A stretch of 64,000 nt of DNA from Sipunculus nudus. Lineage: Eukaryota; Annelida; Sipuncula; Golfingiida; Sipunculidae. Location of the stretch: the NCBI GenBank assembly GCA_026874595.1, contig CM049311.1, positions 15,157,676-15,221,675 on the forward strand. Reading direction: 5' to 3'. Position 1 is the first letter of the stretch. Each line of letters begins with the position of its first letter. Made by a program: the position numbers and the translations under genes. Positions 53,101 to 63,147 of this stretch are shown here, in pieces. Under the pieces are notes generated by a model. The model had not been told where the DNA came from. It did not search any database and worked only from the letters and a program-made list of their open reading frames with translations.

Positions 53101-55894
53101 CAAGTGCCATGCTGATGTAGGTGATGCAACTGGATGCAAAACACCAAAAACTCAAGTAACAACAACTGCAAGGTCACTTCTGAATCATTTTAATACTGGT
53201 GGTATGAAACTGCAAAAGTTCTGCAATGACAGTCTTCTAACTCATTTCTTAATCTGAAGTTGGCAGCATAAACTGCTCATTTAAAGGGTTCTGTGCTCAT
53301 CAAAACCTTAATTTAACTAAAACATCAATTTATAAAACTCTGACAGAAGGCTACATACAATCAAACATCACAAATAACTTCAAAGAACAACCCTGGCATC
53401 AAAAACTTAAGATTTCTGTCCAAAATACCAACATTGTCATGATATATATCAGACCTCAGGACTCGGGTATGTTATTGATTGAGATTATCTGAGTTTACCT
53501 GGTTCTCTTGAGGATTATGAATATGAAGCCTGGAGCCATCACCTCATTAATATGACTTTGAATGGAATAAAGAAAAGTACAGTTAGAACACCATTGTGAA
53601 CTTTGTGGATTTTCTCAAGTGCTATTAGAAAGGCTTATAAGATTTCGACCATTTTGACAAGAATCTTAAGTTGAGTCGCAGGTTTGTTCATATAAGTTAT
53701 AACTTGTATTACAAGCTGATTAACTACAAAAAGAATATGCAATGGCAAATTTTAATGGCAGGTTTCTGATATCAACAAATAATCTGCATCTCCAGGGCAA
53801 TTTATTCACTTGTTATAATGCTTTGAAGGCTTAGTCATAACATATATATTGAACTTTAACTGATTTCTAATTGTACACAGATGGAAAAGCCCATTTTGGT
53901 TGCTTTTGTGGCTTCAGGAAAAATCCCTCTCTTTATTACTTCAAAAATCTCTATTAAATGCCTATTAATAATAGTATTAATATGGTATAAGGCAGCTGCC
54001 ATTCAACTTCAATGTGCCACAGTTCAAAGAATATATATTTTTGTAATCCATGCTGCCATCCTGAAAATAGTTTTCCTCACAATTCCAAAATTTAAAAAAA
54101 AAGTCTAGCAGGTTTACAATATAATCCAAATCATATTTTCCAGGAATTCTGACTTAGGTTAAAAACTTGTATTCACATATACGTTTGCACATTTATTTTT
54201 TTCACAAACTTCTACAGTATCAACTGTAAAACAACAGACAAACCTAACTGAAATACAAGAAGATATCTGTCAGCATTATGAATGCAATTTTTTTGCTTGA
54301 AGTAAGTTCTTCACTGTAGAATATGAATCCTTGTCATGATGCACTGGCAGTAATTATTGGCAGTGCGGATCTAGTGTAAAAGATAAATTGACCTTAAATA
54401 TTTATAAATTAAAAGTTTAAGTGAAGAAAGGAAATTTTTTATATGGTCCACACAACTGGTTGCCAGATATGTCCAGTCCTAATGCATTTTACTCCTGCTA
54501 CTGACGTGAAACCATCAATTCCTTTGATAGAGTGCCATAACTACCAACTCATTTTATCTTTTTTTCCCCAATTGGATCAATGAGTGAGTATAAAATACAT
54601 GTACTGTGCCAGAATAGACATTAGATCACTCCTTATACCTTCAGGTAAGCCACACCAATAAGACATCATTTTTGGCAAGTAAATACACCCAAGGATTGAG
54701 TTTCACTACCTTTTGAGACTATGTTTTCAGTGTATTACACCCGCCAGGAGGTGAATTGGAAAGTGTGAATTCTATGCTGTAGTTAGTATAGATCTATGGC
54801 AGTGATGGGGCCAAGTACTTGTACCTAGGTACACAATTCAAAATTTCTGTACCTGGCTGTCATGAGTAGTGGTACCTTGTACCTGGACCTAAAGACCTGT
54901 ACCTGGTATAAGGTACTCAAGGTACATGTGTTATACTGGAAATGGACAACAGGCTTGAGTCAATTACATGTACAAAGCTGTCACCCCTGTCAAGGCAGTT
55001 ACCTATCTCAAATAGGGGTAATTATCAAGCAGTCATCCCTGTTGCCTTTGAAGTTGAGTGGGCTATGGCTAGAAGCATGCTGGTACACCTCCAGCCTCTA
55101 AAAGTTTATTGTTACATTATCAGCACTAGTAAAGGGCATCCAGCAAAGGATGTCAATAGGGTCACACACATGCCCCATGTAGAGGGTGGTCTAGTATACA
55201 CAGAACACTGGTGAAGAGTATTAAAATGAATAATTGAAGAAAATACATATCATATCGCTGAACTTTTGGCTCAACTTTGTATATTTTTCACTTTTACTAA
55301 AGGTGGTCCAGTATATTTGCAAGGCCTGTATCTTTCCTTAAGATTATTATAGGAAGTGATCATTTTTAAAATACTTTTTAATAATATTTTCTGCCATTCT
55401 ACTTTAACTTATTATCGCATATCTAGATGAAATTTATGGATTAATGATTAGTTAAAATGGCTTTGAAAAGTATATGTACCTAGGTACGTTCTAAAGTACC
55501 TAACCTGTAACCAGGTTCTTTACAAAAATTCTGTACCTGTACCAGGACATTCACCTTAGGCCTAACCCTGAGGCTGATTTTATTAACCTGTATGTGGACT
55601 AAAAACACACACACACATGTAATGTATGGTATGATAAAATAAAATGAACATACATGAAGTATAAAATTAAAAGGTTATAATCTATCAAAGAACCAGATGA
55701 AACTTCATGAAAAAACACCAGCACTGATACAATCAAAGTAATCAGGTTATATATCATACACTATATGCAAATAAATACTAAATTATAATATTATTAACAT
55801 TCATATTTAATAATTTATCATTACATGACACTTACCTAGTACCAGATTTGGATTTGGTAACAGCATCCTTTCCTACAGATTTACAGTTGCCCAT
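35187..55894 (-). CDS. ARL13B: ARL13B, ciliary ARF-like GTPase (spliced)
   Basis: Ciliary-membrane GTPase that acts as exchange factor for ARL3 and supports Hedgehog signalling. Minus-strand exons: 55836-55894 (ATG 55894), 45593-45663, 43712-43961, 43264-43369, 42144-42346, 41303-41426, 40189-40792, 39220-39495, 35187-35299 (TAG). Every junction is GT-AG and phase-consistent; the total is 1806 nt, 601 residues (human 428). Visible motifs are the P-loop GLDNAGKT, switch I VAPTVGF, switch II DLGGGKRIRGIW (Gly where most ARFs have the catalytic Gln, as in all ARL13B, with the Joubert-associated Arg kept), NKQD, CRVETCAAI and LDKSIKQGFQWLI. A charged coiled coil (KAEQERDKIARKERVKKIRE) follows, then a long disordered tail with basic KTRKKKKRFMKN. 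The N-terminus is MGNCKSVGKD, a consensus for myristoylation at Gly2 and palmitoylation at Cys4. The last exon (LPEIPQPRPTKR, DDDIMT end) resembles the vertebrate end. Exon 1 to exon 2 is a 10.2-kb intron holding extra exon candidates. Confidence 0.97.
35999..36215. repeat. Diverged copy of the TTAA-flanked element
   Basis: Starts TTAAAGGGACATAGTCAGG and matches the left 215 bases of the element at 46432: TTCTTTCACACTATTAGTTC, AAAAGTTTCCCAGCA and CAGCTGTTTAACA. The right half does not align, so it is truncated or rearranged. It lies in the ARL13B intron between exon 9a and exon 9b. Confidence 0.75.
37139..37446. mobile_element. 300-bp MITE copy 1 (ARL13B intron)
   Basis: Inverted ends AAAAAGGTATGGTTCTCAAG and GCCTGAGAACCATACCTTTT, extended outward by GGCCAA...TTGGCC-type flanks and inward by ATGCTGGCGGG / ATGCGGGCGG. 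It is about 80-90 percent similar along its length to the copy at 47334-47642. No coding content. It is a short non-autonomous DNA element. Confidence 0.88.
38017..38087 (-). CDS. ARL13B: ARL13B alternative last exon (9a)
   Basis: The acceptor TATTTCATTCCAG precedes an exon that accepts the phase-1 donor of exon 8 (or 7) and encodes an acidic 23-residue end, ANLCDPDLINEESSSHDNEA then FHE, with stop TAA at 38017-38019. Using it gives a 587-residue protein ending differently from exon 9b. Because it carries its own stop, 9a and 9b must be alternatives. A minus-strand AATAAA lies about 300 bases downstream (near 37717). The good splice site, open frame and phase match support it, but expression is unproven. 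Confidence 0.6.
40424..40437. promoter_or_regulatory. Perfect RFX X-box sequence inside ARL13B exon 7
   Basis: GTTGCCATGGTAAC fits the RFX consensus GTNRCC-(0-3)-RGYAAC exactly. It is embedded in coding sequence (frame reads RYHGNRG). RFX factors drive ciliary genes, normally from promoters, so a site this deep in the gene may be coincidence. Confidence 0.3.
42789..42817. repeat. Short (TA)n microsatellite
   Basis: ATATAC/TA run in the intron between ARL13B exons 4 and 5. Confidence 0.85.
44108..44520. repeat. Three tandem units of about 145 bp
   Basis: Units begin TTTCTATTCTGGCTGATTTG (44108), TTTCTATTTCAGCTAATTTG (about 44251) and TTTCTATTTGGTCTATTTG (about 44400). Shared parts include GATCAAGGTCAAGG-type stretches and an AGTTAT.GCATCAACAA-type end. 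The last unit runs into GACACGGATGACAAATATGG, a repeat tail. It lies in the intron between ARL13B exons 2 and 3. Confidence 0.7.
46130..46215 (-). repeat. tRNA-derived SINE remnant
   Basis: The minus strand has a box A-like TGGTACAGTGGACAACACG and, about 35 bases on, a box B-like GGGTTTGAATTCTAACAC. This spacing fits a tRNA-type internal Pol III promoter. It does not fold into a full tRNA and is best read as an old SINE head. Confidence 0.4.
46432..46942. mobile_element. TTAA-flanked non-autonomous element
   Basis: TTAA plus AGGGGC at the left and GCCCCT plus TTAA at the right bound a 511-bp unit. The TTAA duplication is that of piggyBac-type transposons, though the inverted repeat visible here is only about 10 bases. 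The left part is shared with the copy at 35999. It lies in ARL13B intron 1. Confidence 0.65.
47081..47170 (-). CDS. ARL13B: ARL13B candidate cassette exon A (90 nt)
   Basis: Minus strand: acceptor TTTTTTTTATAG, 90 open bases, donor AAGAG|GTAACA. Inserted between exon 1 (phase 2, ends AG) and exon 2 it stays in frame and adds 30 residues, including SETPYIYVTPERPSLLSRLC and ending LTKR. It belongs to a tandem duplication with exon B: both start CTYTTTCCTCA, both end CCAAGAG|GTAACA, and the flanking introns align as well (ACAAGTGAACAAA..., CAGGGAGATTA against CGGGAGATTA). The insert falls between the acylated N-terminus and the GTPase domain. Confidence 0.6.
47334..47642. mobile_element. 300-bp MITE copy 2 (ARL13B intron 1)
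   Basis: Ends AAAAAGGTATGGTTCTCAGG and GCCTGAGAACCATACCTTTT, with near-perfect terminal inverted repeats. Internal CATATGATCAGGGAAAAGCA and AAAATTGTATTATTTTATCT are shared with copy 1 at 37139. Same orientation as copy 1. Confidence 0.88.
48166..48228 (-). CDS. ARL13B: ARL13B candidate cassette exon B (63 nt)
   Basis: Minus strand: acceptor CCTTGTTTTTAG, 63 open bases, donor CAAGAG|GTAACATG. It is the partner of exon A, about 1.06 kb upstream in the transcript. Length is a multiple of 3 and the phase is 2-2. It would add 21 residues (SFFLICRSNKIVPL then DEPSETKR; the first residue is completed by exon 1). The duplication extends at least 50-80 bases into the introns on both sides, so the pair arose by segmental duplication and the frames have stayed open since. 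Confidence 0.6.
48230..53490. other. ARL13B intron 1, middle part
   Basis: AT-rich intron with no further exon, large repeat or RNA gene that I can support. Open frames here (for example 48411-48761 and 50645-50902) show no motif and no suitable splice context. A short (GCC)4-like run lies at about 49389. Confidence 0.5.
53499..53555 (-). CDS. ARL13B: ARL13B candidate exon C (57 nt) or alternative start
   Basis: Minus strand: acceptor-like TTTATTCCATTCAAAG, 57 open bases, donor ACCAG|GTAAAC. Phase 2-2 again, adding 19 residues that end FIFIILKRT before the Arg split with exon 2. It contains an in-frame ATG at 53539, so it could instead be a first exon starting MAPGFIFIILKRT, which would give ARL13B without the MGNC acylation motif. 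It shows no clear sequence relation to exons A and B. The acceptor is weaker than theirs. Confidence 0.35.
54815..55565. repeat. GTACCT-rich repeat halves around a 550-bp spacer
   Basis: Blocks rich in GTACCTGG and the palindrome GTACCTAGGTAC lie at 54815-54930 and 55475-55560. Both contain ACCTAGGTAC followed by AAAAATTCTGTACCTG or close variants. They may be one repeat split by an insertion. No coding content. Confidence 0.55.
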
Positions 55895-56600
55895 GATTGT
55901 TTAGTGTTTTGATCCCTTCAAACAACTGCTGCTGTCCAAAATCATAAGTCGTAAAGGTGCAATTAAGGCACAAATATGTTGATCAGCTGGTGTTGTAGTT
56001 CTGATGTTAATATATTAATAATGAATATTCACCTCCATCAAACATCAAAGTTCCGTCAGAACAACAAATTCAAGCCGTGGCTTTTGTATGGCTTATGCTA
56101 AATAAGTAATTTCGGCTATGATCTTGTTTTGTTCCCACTTGGCGAAAATAGATCTAGAAACATATATTATTAGATCCACGGCGGATATCACAACCTAATG
56201 TGATATCCTATTTTCGAGAACAGCTTGTTGAAAGACTGCAAAGCAGAACTGCACACGTGAATTCAGTTGTAAGATCGTATGTTTTCGGTATCTTGTGAGG
56301 TGAATATATGAAAGGCAGTATAGCACACCTGCAGTTCCTTGTTGTTAGTGAACGGCTACCTTGATGCGACCATATTTAAGCGTTTATAACACGTACCAGG
56401 TCACATCTTTGACAGTTCATTTCACTAAACAACCATCTCATCCCGTTGCTGTTTGGTGGTAGTTACACCGTATCCGTGACGTCACGAATTCTTGTGGTCA
56501 CATGTCCACTCACTCTGACAGAACTATCTTGCACGAACCAAATTTACTAATGAAGCGTGTTCGGGCCGGTCTATTTATTAATTGATTATCCGTCCATATC
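55895..56600 (-). promoter_or_regulatory. Presumed ARL13B 5' UTR and promoter
   Basis: Sequence upstream of the ARL13B ATG. A CRE palindrome (GTGACGTCACG) lies at about 56477. No exact RFX X-box was found here; the closest are imperfect half-sites around 56445-56470 (CGTTGCTG...GTAGTTAC). The start site is not resolvable. Confidence 0.35.
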
Positions 56601-57522
56601 TAATTGATAGTACCGATCACGGCAAAGTGAAGAAAGATTTCTTGATTTCATGGAAAAGTTTCACGGATTTATTTTCCTGGTGCATACGATGGTCGCTATA
56701 TTTATTCAAAATGAGTAAAAATAACTATACATTATAATGCATTAACCTCACGCAATGAATATGTTTTGAGTGACTCTAACGGGAGACAATGAAACTAATT
56801 CTTCCGCCCAAGATGATTTGAGCTGAGGAAGCTCCACCACTTAACTTGATACACGTACATGGAAGACTTGATAGTTAATCATTTGATAGAATGATAAGTT
56901 GTATGAACTTTACTTATATAAAATATTAAAATAGACTTAGATGATCTGTGAAATAATAACGAATACTGATCAGATCAGATTATTGGGCGATATTTCAAGA
57001 TTAAATGGATGAAAATAGAAGTTAAAATGGAGATTAAGAGGACTTGCAATGGTCATGTCTTATGAAGTTATATATATATTTATTCTTATATTACAGTACT
57101 GTGACTAACAGTCAGGACCATATCCCTATAAACAGATAATCTATATCACAGACCATGACACTGTATGAATATATTATAGATAATTTAAACTTTGATGCTG
57201 GTTCTGAAGGCTCTATCACCCACAACAACGCACAAGGGCCACATAGTTTTCATACTGGAAAAATGAAACCAGTTGCTAAGCTATATATAAACATAAAAAA
57301 GTATGTTTCAAATTAAATCACAATTATACTGAAAAGGATACCTTATACAACAGCAGTTAAAGATTAGGTGACTTGAAACAAATTGTATTTTTATTGAAAT
57401 TAGGGCTTGTGGCATTCCTAAACCAGTCCTATATCATCTCAAACATTTCCTTTTTTCCAGGAATAAAAACTCAGCAGCATACAGAAGTTGCAAAACTTTG
57501 AGAAAGTTTCACATTTTTTGTT

Positions 57523-58110
57523 TTTAGCTCAGCTGACTATAAGTCATCTGAGCTATAGTCGTGGTCCATTGTCCGTCGTCCGTCTGTCCGTCCGTCCGTC
57601 CGTCCGTAGATGTGGCACGTTTTGAAACCGTAAGACCTAGGAATCCAAAATTCAGCATAATGTTAGATGTCCCAAAGATCTCCTACCAAGCCGAAAACTG
57701 GGTCTTTGCGACTTCGTTCCTTTGAGAAATTAAGGAAAAACCTCAATTTTTTATTAAAATCCTATTTTCACACTTCAGGACTGCCTTATATCAAAACCAC
57801 TCATCTGTTTTTCCTCATATTTACCATAAATATTCTTCTATATAGTTCCTATGTACATGCCAGAAATTAAGTCTGTTAAGTATAAATTCTTTAAGTTAAG
57901 GGCCCAAACATAATGGACTTTGTAAAAAATCAGGAAAAATATTTACTCACTTAACATGAAAAATTTTGAAACTAGAGTCTATTTTCCCAAGTATATAACT
58001 ATGTTTAATTAAGATTCAATTGTTTACCCAAAATTAGATCTGAATTTTGTAAATTTTTTAAGTAATTAGCATAAAAATAAAATCAGTACCTTAAATTTTG
58101 CCCAACTTTG
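57523..58110. repeat. Palindrome-ended dispersed repeat, copy 1
   Basis: Starts TTTTTAGCTCAGCTGACTAT, a hairpin of AGCTCAG/CTGAGCT arms at 57526-57554. A (CCGT)n microsatellite follows (to about 57607) and then GGCACGTTTTGAAACCG. The hairpin is the reverse complement of the tail of the 15-19 kb array, although the core differs. The core matches 59450-60000. Confidence 0.8.
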
Positions 58111-58416
58111 ACCATGGCACGTTTTTTTTCTGTAAGTACCATTGATTTAATTTTCACAGCATGTAAACATAAATATTTAATTTGTTTAAATCTGAAATTT
58201 GGAAGTAAAAGCTTGAAAATTAAGCTAGTTATTGATTTTTTTCTTGAGGCTCTATTGTAGTCATTTGCTTTGATTACAGATTACAGATGCAGGGTCCCAC
58301 TCCAGGTCACTGGAAGTCAGCAATGCCAGGATTTCTGATTTGTTACAGTCACTGGGGGAGATCCCCTGCTGTGACAGGTGTACAGTTATTCTCATATCAC
58401 CACCCCAATCACCCCC

Positions 58417-58439
58417 CCCCAACCCCCCCCCCCCCCCCA
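58417..58439. repeat. Poly-C rich tract
   Basis: CCCCCCC-AA-CCCCCCCCC run between the two copies of the dispersed repeat. Confidence 0.9.
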
Positions 58440-59439
58440 AACCCAACCCACCAAGTGTTCACTGTATCTCCTTAATTGTAATGCTGTTTCCACTCTGATA
58501 TGCAAAAACTTTCCTTGAAAAAGTAATTCAAGGTGTAATCCAGAAGATGCAATGTTGTGTAATGTACCATTTTTAAAGAATCATTTTTCTTTTAAATGAT
58601 TTTACCAATCATAATGGAACCCATCAGTGTGCTTAAATTATGATAAAATATGAAGCACATTATGGATAAATAAAGACACAATTAAAAATTGAGAAGTCTA
58701 AATCAAGTATTTTTTTAGATATTTATTGTTTTGCAGATTTAAAAGATATATTTTTGTGGTAAAAAATAAATAAACATTTGTATGCATGATATGGTGTTAT
58801 CTGACAAGATTGGATTTATGATGATGCAATTGAGAATTATGAATCAACTTTTATATTCAGATATATATGTTATATTGAAAATGTATAGAAATATAAACTA
58901 AAATTAAAAAAAAATAAATGTGATAAAAAATGAGGATTTATTACAAACATTTGTTCATTATTTTCCTGCATCAGCAGAATTTGAGATAGGTTTTGTTTAC
59001 CATGTTTTATGTTGTTAATTAGTTATATTTCAACTGTATACATTTCATAAAAAAACATATATTTAATAATATATATTATACAAAAAAAAGATTCGATTGA
59101 ACAAATGTGTAAACTACTGAAAAGTCAACAGTTAATCGAAAAGGCAACTAATGATCATGGTAATTGTACAGATCATATGTTCACAAACTGCTCACATGCT
59201 TCAGTTTCAACATTAGGAATACATGGTCAGGTCACAAAATATTATTTGCAACAATTTCTTGCTCATCAATACAAACCAATCATATAAACCAACCATGGCC
59301 TTTATTACCTCTTCCTCTTACACTTTATCTCCATTTGATATTATTTTAGATTTTTACCTTCAAGGTTAACGTCAGCTGAGCACAGTGACTCAAGCACCAT
59401 GAAACATATTGTTTACATCAAGCTAGTGTTATGCAGTTT

Positions 59440-60005
59440 GCAAGAGCTCAGCTCCCCAGCTTCAGCTCTAAGTTCCTTAAATTTGGCATACAGTTAGATG
59501 TCTCCAAAATCCCCTACCATGCCAAGAATTTGGTCACTAGGACTTAATACCTTCGAGATATTAATGAAAAACTTCATTTTTCCATTAAAAACCCATTGTT
59601 AACTTCAAGACTGCCAAATATCAAAACCACTGATCTGACTTTAATCATAAATAATATACATATTTTTCAATCTCTATGCACATGCCAGAATGATGTCAGT
59701 ATTGCGTAATTGTTTTAAGTTATGGGCCCAAACATAATACACTTTGTAAAAAATCAAGAAATATATTTACTCCCTTAACAAGGGCATTGCTGAAGCTAGA
59801 GATTTTTTTGTCAGGGATGTAACATTATTTAATCAAGATTCAATTGAATACCCAAAATTAGTTCTTAATTTTTCAAATTTTATAAGTTATTAGTATAAAT
59901 ATAAAATTAGTACCTTAAATTTTGCCCAACTGTGACCATGGCACGTTTGTTACCCGTGAGCACTGTTGATATAATTTTCATATCATGCACACATAAGGAT
60001 TTCAG
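59440..60005. repeat. Palindrome-ended dispersed repeat, copy 2 (5' truncated)
   Basis: Core direct repeat of 57640-58190, sharing TTAGATGTC.C.AAAATC.CCTACCA, ATATCAAAACCACT.ATCTG, GGGCCCAAACATAATA and TTTTGCCCAACT.TGACCATG. The left hairpin and microsatellite of copy 1 are missing or degraded (a trace near 59448, AGAGCTCAGCT). Confidence 0.75.
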
Positions 60006-61506
60006 CATAGAAAGCTGAAAGAAATTGGCCAAAAATTGTAGCTTTTATTAATGTTTTTTATGAGACCCTGTCAGACTTTGGCTCTCTCCAGCCCCTCTTG
60101 AATCACCTGTATTATGCATGCTTGAGGCGAGGCATACATGGAATCCAGGCAGCTTATGGCCAGCCACAGTTGATCCAGGTGTCCAACCCAACTCATCTAG
60201 TAGTTTTAACCAACAACATAACAATAAACAATAAATTAATAAATTTTTATTGGTTTTTAATGACAAATTTAAGAAATATAGAAAAGGAATTTGTTAGTTT
60301 ATAATAACAGGAAATTAACTTGCAGTTACTGATGATATAAGAATCTTGTATGGATGGGTAGAATGTCACGTATTCCAAATAACACCATGCAGTCACCTAT
60401 GGCATTTTTCAGTTCAATTTTAATGATAAAGAAGTAAATCATATTATTCATTACTAATCATTAGGGATCATATGAAGGAAATTAATGACAGACACAGATG
60501 CAGTTGATAATATTAATCTAGAATCCTACTGTGTCTAGTGTGTACATTGATGTGAAATTTGTCCAAAATGAATAAAATTTCTTGCATAAAGAATGGGAAT
60601 TCAGGTAAAAATGAAAGTATATGAATACTCGTGCAAATACTTTCAAAATGTATTCATGAATGCATTCATGAATATATTCTTTAATATTATTTTAATAATC
60701 ATTTCAGTTATATTTCATTTTACAAAATCATATGATTCTCTTATTATTTTTAATAAAAATTATATTTGAGACAATATTTGTAATTTTTTTTAATAAATAG
60801 TTAAACTCATATTATATGTTCTGCTTATAAGTTATTTGGCCAAGTCAAAATCTGTGTGACAATAGTACTCCATTTGTTAATAAAATAAATGAAATCAATG
60901 CTCTTCCCTGTCTAAAGGAACTATCAAAATCATACATAAGCTAAACAACAACAACTCATAATACAGCTTATATTTATTACCACACAAAACCAGCATGTAC
61001 CTCATTTCTAAATAATATTTTTTTATCATATATAACAGCTGAGCGTCGTGACCCATAGGTCCCTTGTTTTAAATTTAAATGCAGTTAAATTTTTTGTAAA
61101 TTATTGGATGCAAGTAATCTGATGCAAAATTAGGGAAACTCATGACCTGCCTCCAGTAAATATAAATTCTTTGAATTTTAGAATAAAATGTGATGGCTAT
61201 ACTGAATTTAACATAGAATTATTAAGTGAATCATAATTCTTCTACATATGTTGTATGTTGTTATAAATTTGACAAATGAATTTATGAAACATTTACTCGA
61301 GGCCTAGTGTATATATATAGAAATTATTTGTAAGATATTTAGAAGTTTCTGCGTCCATAAAATTTGTGTAGGCAGGTTTGTGGTCTGTCTGGCTTCGTTT
61401 AACATTATTACATAATTATAGCATGATACCATATGAATAAATATTACTTTTTAATGACTTCTAGAAATATTGTGTAATGATGCAGTATAATGTCACATTT
61501 CATATA

Positions 61507-61667
61507 TTGTTCCTTTGTTGTATAATTATTTATATGTGCATATATTGTATATTAATGTTATTATCATATTATAAAGTTACCTTTTTAATTAATAATATGT
61601 TTCCTTTGATCATCAGCTTGATTCATGGTCAGCCATTTGAGCCCTTTCAAGGTTGCGGCCAATCTGG
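61507..61667 (+). pseudogene. Partial duplicate of the FAAP100-like first coding exon
   Basis: Sequence around the ATG at 61625 (CATGGTCAGCCATTTGAGCC, then TTTCAAGGTTGCGGCCAATC) copies that around the true ATG at 61839 (CATGGCCAGCCATTTTGAGT, then TTAAGGTTGCAGCCAATC). The upstream intron also aligns (TATTGTTCCTTTG...CATATATTG.ATATTA), with an offset of about 213 bases. The copy breaks off after about 45 coding bases, runs into poly-T, and has indels that change frame. It is a dead tandem duplicate. Confidence 0.8.
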
Positions 61668-61838
61668 TTTTTTTTTTATCATATAAAATTGTTTTTTATA
61701 TATTGTTATATAACCTATTGTTCCTTTGTCAAAGATTATATATCTGCACATATATTGAATATTATAGTTTAATTATAATTGTGTCAAATAATTTAACTAA
61801 TAATTAAATATTGGTTTTTATTGTCTCATAGCTCCATC

Positions 61839-63039
61839 ATGGCCAGCCATTTTGAGTCCTCTCAGTTAAGGTTGCAGCCAATCTGTTCTGTGCAGCATGA
61901 TCTAAGCACCAGGGGGCACTTCATCCAGCATTTCCAGGGTCGTAGACATGATGTTTTCTACCTTGTGGGAACAGGAACAAAATACCTTTATGTGGCCAAT
62001 CATGGGGGATTGCAGGTGAAGATTTTTCTATTAAATACCAAAAAGGTATTGAAAATCCTTCAACAGTGTCAATCTGTTTAGAATCAAGTCTAAAAGTGAT
62101 GGACTGATGATTGAAAATGATGGATGAATGGTCAGTTGGTATAAATGATCTGGTCAATAAATCTGCCATGCTACTTTTTATTGTAAAATTTTGCACATAT
62201 ATTGGGTTTTGTGATGAGGACATTTTATCCATGTTGCTGATGTAGGCAAAATTTAGAAAGGGCTGTGTGAATTAATAACTTTAGACCTTCCCTATGTTAA
62301 CTATTTACCAGTACACCTGTAGTGGTATGATTGTTTAATATATTAGCCAACTTGTAGACCTAAGTAAGACCAGCTTAGTTGAAGTACAGGTCTGTATACA
62401 GGACTGAAAAGTTTCATACTTGTGAACAATCAGTAAATTCTGATTTATGGTCTGTAGAGGTCAGACACTTTATGCTTAAATGTAGGTTTATAATAAAAAA
62501 TGCAAATTCATCAATCAGAAAATTTATTTACATCATCTGATAGGTTATGCAGTGCAGTTTTAATTACTTTTGAAATTTTCTTTTTATCTTCAAAAACAAA
62601 GTAGATATAATGTGGACAAAACTAGCCATATTTCTTGACCTGCAGGCTGGAAAGGAAGTGCAGGGCATTGCTAATTAAGCAGTAGCTGGGATGGCATACT
62701 GCCTGCAACTATACCTAATTGGCTGGAGTATTAGCCAGTGAGAGCCGGGTGTGGTAGTGGTAGTGTTGGGGCTGTTCCATAAAATTACATTTGCATATTA
62801 ACAAAGCATTGAGTCAACATGTAGTCTAATTGTTAATCTTGCAGTTACAGCAAACTTACAACCCTGAATAGAATGTGTTTAATATTTTCTTTATTCATGT
62901 CTTCCTAGCTTGTTATACGCTGCCCTGTGCCTGTAAAAACTGCTGAGTTGATCATCACTGGCAAGGAGCATCACATTGTGATACTGGCCAACACTGGAGA
63001 TGTGTATTCTCTGCAACTACCCAAACTCCACAAGAAAAA
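61839..63039 (+). CDS. FAAP100-like protein, 5' coding exons (gene continues past window)
   Basis: Two exons: 61839-62015 (ATG at 61839, exon preceded by the acceptor TTTTATTGTCTCATAG, donor GCAG|GTGAAG, phase 0) and 62909-63039 (acceptor TCTTCCTAG, donor AAAAA|GTAACT, phase 2). Together they encode about 102 residues, including DVFYLVGTGTKYLYVANHGG, PVKTAELIITGKEHHIVILA and NTGDVYSLQLPKL. From memory of the human protein, this resembles the N-terminus of FAAP100: an EVF-STGSELVYVYD-like beta-strand, GGL, then a strand-rich block ending GLYCLSLDH. FAAP100 is a Fanconi anaemia core-complex subunit that holds FANCB and FANCL for FANCD2-FANCI ubiquitination. The match is short and could be another beta-propeller protein. 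If the final GT is not used, an immediate TAA ends the frame at 63041-63043. A 5' untranslated exon probably lies upstream. Confidence 0.5.
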
Positions 63040-63147
63040 GTAACTATTTAAATTGGTATATTTCATGAGAAATCAGATTGAATGAAAACCTGTAGTATAT
63101 ACATGACATAGGTTTAAAGACAATGAATATGTGGATATATAACTTTG

